Below are positions 58,698 through 64,000 of a stretch of 64,000 nt of DNA, piece after piece. Within the stretch, counting starts at the first letter, position 1; each line of letters opens with the position of its first letter. A program made the position numbers and the translations under genes. The notes under the pieces were generated by a model that ran no database searches, was not told where the DNA came from, and saw only the letters and a list, made by a program, of their open reading frames with translations. The stretch comes from Klebsormidium nitens (lineage: Eukaryota > Streptophyta > Klebsormidiophyceae > Klebsormidiales > Klebsormidiaceae), in NCBI GenBank assembly GCA_000708835.1, contig DF237023.1, positions 173,654-237,653 of the forward strand, given 5' to 3'.

Positions 58698-60548
58698 ATG
58701 GCTGCCAGCAACCAGGCTTTGCTGCGACCTGGCGTACGAACGGGAATCTGTAATCACCCTCAGATATCCGCGCATGGCACTTGCAGAATAGGAAAGGATG
58801 AGGCTTTAGCAAGGTGGCACTGCTTCGGGAAAGGGCCATCAATAGCTGCCACTACTATAGGCCGTTTCGTGCAATGGAGAACCGGAACAGATAGAGCAGC
58901 AAATCATAGTTCTGTGTCGAGTTTGAATCTGCCGGACATCAGTAGACAGAGAAGTTGGCTGCAGGGACGGGCCCTCAAGAGTGCAGGAGTGATGCGGCAC
59001 CGGACCGAGGAGACTCGATGGCGTGCGTGTGCTGCTATACCAGGTGACCTAAGAGTTGTCTTTTCATCCAATTTGAAAACTCAGTATTGGCACAAGACTT
59101 GCAGGTCACTGGTCCAGAGTTGGGCAAGGAACGCAGGTCACGGAGTCCACTTTGAGTACCTTCTCGTCTCACCTTGGTAAGCTGATGGCAGAGCTAAATA
59201 TCAGATCACATGTCACCGCCAGTAAGTCAAACAGTGTAGTGACAACTGTGCTTGGGGCATAGTGGGTGTGTCAAAATTTTCTTCGATGCCACCCATCAAA
59301 AGTAGTGTCCTTGTCTAGCAAGGATGTTTGAAAGCAGAGTCACAGTACCTTGAAAGCCAACGGCTGACAATGACACAACCAACCGAACAAAGCTGCACAC
59401 TCCTCAGGACAGGACTTATTGCAAGGACAACAGAAAGCATCCATTAATGAGGCCGGAATAAGACATCAACAGCCTTTTCTCACCTTGTGTCGTTTTCTGA
59501 GAGAAAAGATGAGTGGCCAAAGTCTCCTGAAGCACAGAGTATTGGCAACCTGACAGTACTTGGAATGATTGGAAATAGCCACCAGTCCTCCACTGAGTTT
59601 GCAGTTATCGACGCTCTTGCTGCTCATGAATTCAGCCCTGTTTTAATCCAGTCATCTCTGACTGTCCTGATGGTTCTTCAGGGGAAAGTTTGATGACCAG
59701 CCTTCAATGGTAAAACTTGGTAACTGCAACATTGCGCTTTGAGCTTCTTACGCAATCTGTAGCATGAAGGTTGTTCAGTACAGCAACTAAGCGTGGGTAA
59801 GAAGATGGGGCTCTGATAGTTCTTCTTCTTTGTCAGATATTGACCCGCCACCTCTTCAAGAGGAGGAAGTCACCCTGCCCGACACAGACGAAGTCAGAGA
59901 AACGGTGGCTATAAAGCTGCCTGGCCGGAGGTCACTACAGATACAATTCACGTGCAATGCTTGCGGGACCAGATCAACGAGACTTCTCAATCCGTTCGCT
60001 TTTACGAGGGGTACAGTGTTCGTCCAGGTAGGATCGATTCCGTACAGCTGCTCTGCTCAATTTGTTATTGTATTAGAAGATGACCGGTGATTTGTGGGTC
60101 TTGTTGCTGCCTTCCTCGCTTATGCTTGAACACAACTTCAACCCAGACACAAGGTCTCACTTGCTGGCCACATAATGTCATCACAAGGTGACGTTGTTTG
60201 GAACGATGTAGTGTCAGATGTGAGTAAGGATATTTCCTCTCTGTACGTGACGGATGTTGGAGACTGGTCGGACATGTCCGTTGATTTCCGGATCAACATA
60301 TCCAGCTGCCCATCCGCAAACGAAAAGTCCGCTGCTATCTTTAAGTGAGCTGTTAACGGCTTTGTTTGGAAGGTCCTTGCTCAAACTAACGAAGATGCTT
60401 TTTTATGCAGTGTGCTGGATGCGAAAAGTATCATCAACTAGTCGACAATCTGGGACTTATAAAAGAGTACAATCTTAAAGAGGAGCGGGAAAATGATGCT
60501 TTGGCCGCAAGTGGACAAAACGAGGACACTTCTTCGGAAAGCATGTAA
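58698..60548 (+). CDS. DNL-type zinc finger protein (Zim17/Hep1/ZR3-like Hsp70 escort)
   Basis: Three exons give 224 residues: 58698-59043, 59837-60027 and 60411-60548. Residues 1-115 are basic and Ser/Ala-rich, as in an organelle-targeting region; they are long for the family. The DNL domain follows: RRSLQIQFTCNACGTRSTR (Cys 155 and 158), LNPFAFTRGTVFVQ, then CAGCEKYHQLVDNLG (Cys 180 and 183). The four cysteines bind zinc. The LVDNLGL signature, which contains the eponymous DNL, is intact. A short acidic tail ends the protein. Relatives keep mitochondrial or plastid Hsp70 soluble and active. The joining of exon 1 to exon 2 is phase-consistent, but the exact N-terminus is less certain. Confidence 0.87.
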
Positions 60549-61445
60549 AAAAGCAAGCACGTCAAACCATGCGGACTGGCCCTTGTGTTTACTTCGCGAC
60601 CACACTTGTGACCACAGATCTATCAACTTGCATGATCTGCTTCGCAGTCCGATATTCTACGTTCTGATCATATATAAAGAAAGCATCAATGGCTGTCCAA
60701 ATGAATGATCACCAGCATGTGCGCACTGAGCATGTATGCTTTATGTTGCTTTGCAATCCGGTCATGCCCCACATGGGCGGGCCGGTCACTACCCAGATTG
60801 GATGTGTCTTAGTGCTCGCCCGCATGTTCCGTTAAAGCTATATCAAATTGAAAAATCTTGCAAGCTATAGAGGGAGCTGTCGAATGGCAAGCCCATAATT
60901 TTGGGTCATCACAGTACCGTCAACCAACCAGCCTTACTCACATGTACGGCGTAATGGCTCGAGTCCTATTCTACTAGATAGCTATGACCATATTTGCGGA
61001 GTTCGAAACGCTCGTTCTGCTGCCACCATTTCTGCTGCCACCATATGGCTTGCTTGATTGATGGTGCAAACTGTCCGGTCGTACAGACTCGCTCCAAACC
61101 CGGGCCCAAGCATAGATGCATAAACGTTCGACGCAACGACGAAGGCACAGTCATCTCGATAGCCCGCCAAGATCCAGATTTTCGTACGTGAAACGGTTGC
61201 GTCGCTTAACGGTATACTCGAACAAATAATCGGTAGGCTGGTTATCATGTTTCGGTTTTAGACCCAGGCTTGGGGCAGGTCAATTCCAAAGTTTGAACTT
61301 TTACCAGACCATGGTTCCGGAAAACTATTCAAAGATGTTCGGATGAAGATCAAATTCTCATGTTTCTGTTAAGCAGCTGCCTAATTGCACTCAATTGTTA
61401 TCAGTTGTCACGGAACCAACCCCATGCATTTTGACTGTCTTCGGT
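60549..61445. other. Intergenic region between convergent genes
   Basis: AT-rich 3' flank of the DNL gene and of the serine-rich membrane protein gene. A small TGCTGCCACCAT(A/T)T direct repeat occurs at 61018-61046. No gene seen. Confidence 0.45.
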
Positions 61446-62984
61446 TCATGTCGGTAAAGCTCCACAAAACCGAGCTTGACTGGTCATCTCGTGGCGCACT
61501 ACTGAGCAGGTTAGCAGCAACAACAGAGAGATGGAGGCTACTTTGAGGACCCTTGGATACTTTCGAAAGCAAGACTGAGCTTGCTGAATCATCTTGAACA
61601 GCAGTTGATGCGTGAGGGCATGCTTCGTCGTTGACGCTTCCATATCATCAAACTTGCTGTTCCCTGAAGTCGCTCGGACGGCAGCGTCGGCTTTCTGTCT
61701 CTGTGCATCTGGAGTGGCGGTCCTGAAAGCTTGTTCTGCTGAAATGGTCCTTGATAGGCGTGAGAGTTTCTCCACAGCTGACTCTTCGTCGAAGTCCTGA
61801 AAAAAAGTTGTAGAGTATAAGGGTTTTATAAACCTGCTGTCACTAGGAAATCACAGGACGTCACTGAAGCGCTTTGCAGCTGAGCCTGCTGTCAACCTCG
61901 CTCGGGGCCTTAATATGCCATTGCTGTGGCTATAAGCTTGCACAACGAAGTACTATCCGGGTCGAAGAAGTTGCGTTGACACTACGTTCATCCACTCCTA
62001 GTTGAGACGTGCATAGCTGATTTATGCTACGTGCTACGTCCTCCTGCAGAGCTTGATGACTCACCTCAATTGTAATGCATTCCGCTGAGTGGTTACTACC
62101 CGCAGAGGACGGCATGCGGACTGACATGGGGCTTGATAGATCCTGATCATGAAAGTTCTCGCAGGTCTCTGAGACTGCTGGTTTTTGGGGTTCCTTCTCA
62201 GCAGAGTTCAGTCTCTTGAATCCATGAACTCTCTTGAATCCATTCCTGGTAGAACTGTCGCTTGAGGTCTCGGAAGTTTCTGGCGAGAGATGGTATATGT
62301 CCTCATCAGCGACTATGCTCCGAATGGTTTGATTGGAGGCAATAGCGGGACTATCTGCCCAGGACTCTTTCTCAGTCTCTTCCGCAGACTCTAAGTGAGA
62401 GCTTGGATTGCTTGATTCTCGGTCCTCAGTTGATTCTTCTGAGAGGCTATCTTGGCTGGTTGATGATCCCTCCGGGCGCTGTAATGTTGCAAATCGTGTA
62501 TTGGCCTCCTCCTTCTGCATTGTCGTCTGCACAACAAGACGTTAAACGGACTCATTTAATTTGATCTTGTGGTATTTGATCGACAATCTTGGCATCTGTT
62601 CAAAGAGCCTAGGACATCCTTGTCAATTTTCAACATTTTCAACCTCAGAAGGACGTATATCTAGTGTCGAGCACAAGCAGACTGAACCTTCTCCACCCGT
62701 TGACAAAAGTTACACAATTCAACAATATGAATGCTATCTTCCAGCGCTACTTCGGCTCATTGAATGGACCTTACCTTCAAAATCTTTTGAGTACCTCGGT
62801 CGATGAGGGACTGCACCAGCATAGCATCCGATGTCTTCCCACTTTTTTGACTCCCGCTTTTTCTCAGCGAACGGCTAGCTATCAGAATCTTGGCACCTGC
62901 TATGCACGTCCCTGGACAGTTTTTCGCTGGCCTTCGCTCAGGAACCACCAGCGTGCTGCTGTTCCAACCCTTCTCTCTCGACAT
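61446..62984 (-). CDS. Serine-rich protein with one C-terminal membrane segment, unidentified
   Basis: Three exons, 62984-62775, 62526-62065 and 61796-61446, join in phase 0 to give 340 residues. The first 70 residues are basic (PERRPAK, RSLRKSGSQKSGK). The second exon is very rich in Ser, Glu and Thr (SQDSLSEESTEDRESSNPS, ETSETSSDSSTRNG), a composition typical of disordered, phosphorylated regions. The last exon starts DFDEESAVEKLSRLS and contains one hydrophobic segment (VLKVASISLLLLLTCSVV) about 17 residues from the C-terminus. That suggests a tail-anchored protein facing the cytosol. I do not recognise the family. The start is the first ATG that fits, but an upstream exon cannot be excluded. 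Confidence 0.6.
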
Positions 62985-64000
62985 CTTCCTCTTTCTTAGA
63001 GAGGTGCAGGGGCCGCAAGAAGCAACGAATGATGAGCGGAAGTCGAGGGCCGGTTAAAGTCAGGAGTCTATAACTCACAGGCCAAAGCACTTCAAAGTCT
63101 ACTTGGATCAGCAAAATGCGGCTTTTCGAGCTCTGACATGATTGGAACTCAGGACTGGTTCGCTTTCTGGATGAGCAGCTTTGGATGCCGTCCAGTCTTG
63201 CTCACATGTTGAAGACAACGTGTTCAGAATTCTGCATCAGGCTTTTCCTCTACAGATGCTGCCGCAACCGTTCAACCGTTCTACCACCTTAACCAGCAAC
63301 GAGACCTGCACTGCCATTGCGATGCAGAGATTCCCTCAGGAAGGAAAGTACGTCTGCAAAAATGAGCTCCAGCTTCCTGAGAAGAGCGCAAAGCGGACGT
63401 CCACATCAGTTTTTGGCGAAGCCTTTGAAGATCACCGTCTTGAATGTTTGATGCAGAAATGTATGCAGCCGTTGGATGCTGAGTCTCACTTTCAGCGGAC
63501 GGTCTTTGGACGGTTTGCCAAGCGCCACGCGTACTGTATGGACTTAGGTACATGACAAAGTCTACTGGTAGATTAGATGTTGTGTCCAAGGTCTTTCGGA
63601 CACTTTGTCACGTATGCTATACAGTAATTTCTGAAAAAAAAATGTCAGTCTGTATGTCGGATTGCCAGTGAGCCCCGAATCAAAATCGGAACTCTGTCTA
63701 GAAACGGGTCATCACAAGAACTTATGGCCATGCATGGCTTCAAGAATGCGACACAGCTTGGCGACGAATCCTGCTTTTATTTAACGCACCCCTTGCATGG
63801 ATAATTCGAGTATCATCGAGTCTCCCTTTTGGCTTGATAGACGGCTACTGAGCAATTCCAATGTGGACAATACCCCTCGTAAGGTGCAAGAGTGATATGT
63901 TAAAATCAAGCACAGATGCAATGATTCAATGGACGATCCTTAACACAATTACCTCAGTGGCCGGGCACCCTCGTGGCCCCATATTGGCTTGCCTCTTCCC
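62985..64000. other. Right edge, no confident gene
   Basis: A 124-codon plus-strand frame (63181-63555) begins at TTG and overlaps a 102-codon minus-strand frame. Neither resembles a known family nor shows convincing splice context. Confidence 0.35.

Overview
This 64-kb window is nuclear DNA of a plant-lineage eukaryote. Its genes are split by GT-AG introns, mostly a few hundred bases long. Several encode plant-typical proteins with chloroplast- or mitochondrion-type N-termini: FabZ, a DUF4743 Nudix hydrolase, an RHIP1-like protein and two root-cap-domain proteins. There is no operon structure. I read it as a streptophyte, possibly a charophyte alga such as a klebsormidiophyte, but the species call is inference.

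Layout. 0-3.5 kb: first exon of a sacsin-like ATPase on the minus strand (runs off the left edge) and a doubtful plus-strand terminal exon. 3.5-13.2 kb: a divergent pair, a seven-exon Nudix hydrolase (-) and an eight-exon Rossmann-fold dehydratase/epimerase-like protein (+); intron 7 of the latter carries a small inverted-repeat element. 14.5-23.4 kb: a second divergent pair, a coiled-coil protein with a C-terminal RING finger (-) and an RHIP1-like protein (+). 23.4-26.4 kb: intergenic DNA with an inverted-repeat element and GTACC-rich palindromic islands. 26.5-30.3 kb and 45.4-48.6 kb: two root-cap paralogues in the same orientation. Between them lie about 7 kb of repeat-bearing intergenic DNA and an apparently intact tyrosine-recombinase (DIRS-like) retrotransposon at about 37.3-43.4 kb, with gag, RT-RNase H and recombinase ORFs. 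49.7-63 kb: a compact block with a DUF4460/TCAIM-like protein (-), TIM8 (+), FabZ (-), a DNL-type zinc finger protein (+) and an unidentified serine-rich protein with one C-terminal membrane segment (-).

The gene models were built by joining exons whose splice phases I checked arithmetically; every multi-exon model listed stays in frame. Many products are probably organellar: FabZ for plastid fatty acid synthesis, TIM8 for mitochondrial import, the DNL protein as an Hsp70 escort, the Nudix protein probably plastid, and the DUF4460-like protein probably mitochondrial. Genes are mostly arranged as divergent pairs sharing 0.4-0.8 kb of upstream DNA.

The most interesting feature is the retrotransposon. 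Its RT and recombinase ORFs both lack an early ATG, and both begin at acceptor-like sites in the same phase as a possible donor just before the gag stop. This suggests alternative splicing of one gag leader onto either enzyme. Five consecutive hairpins lie upstream of gag.
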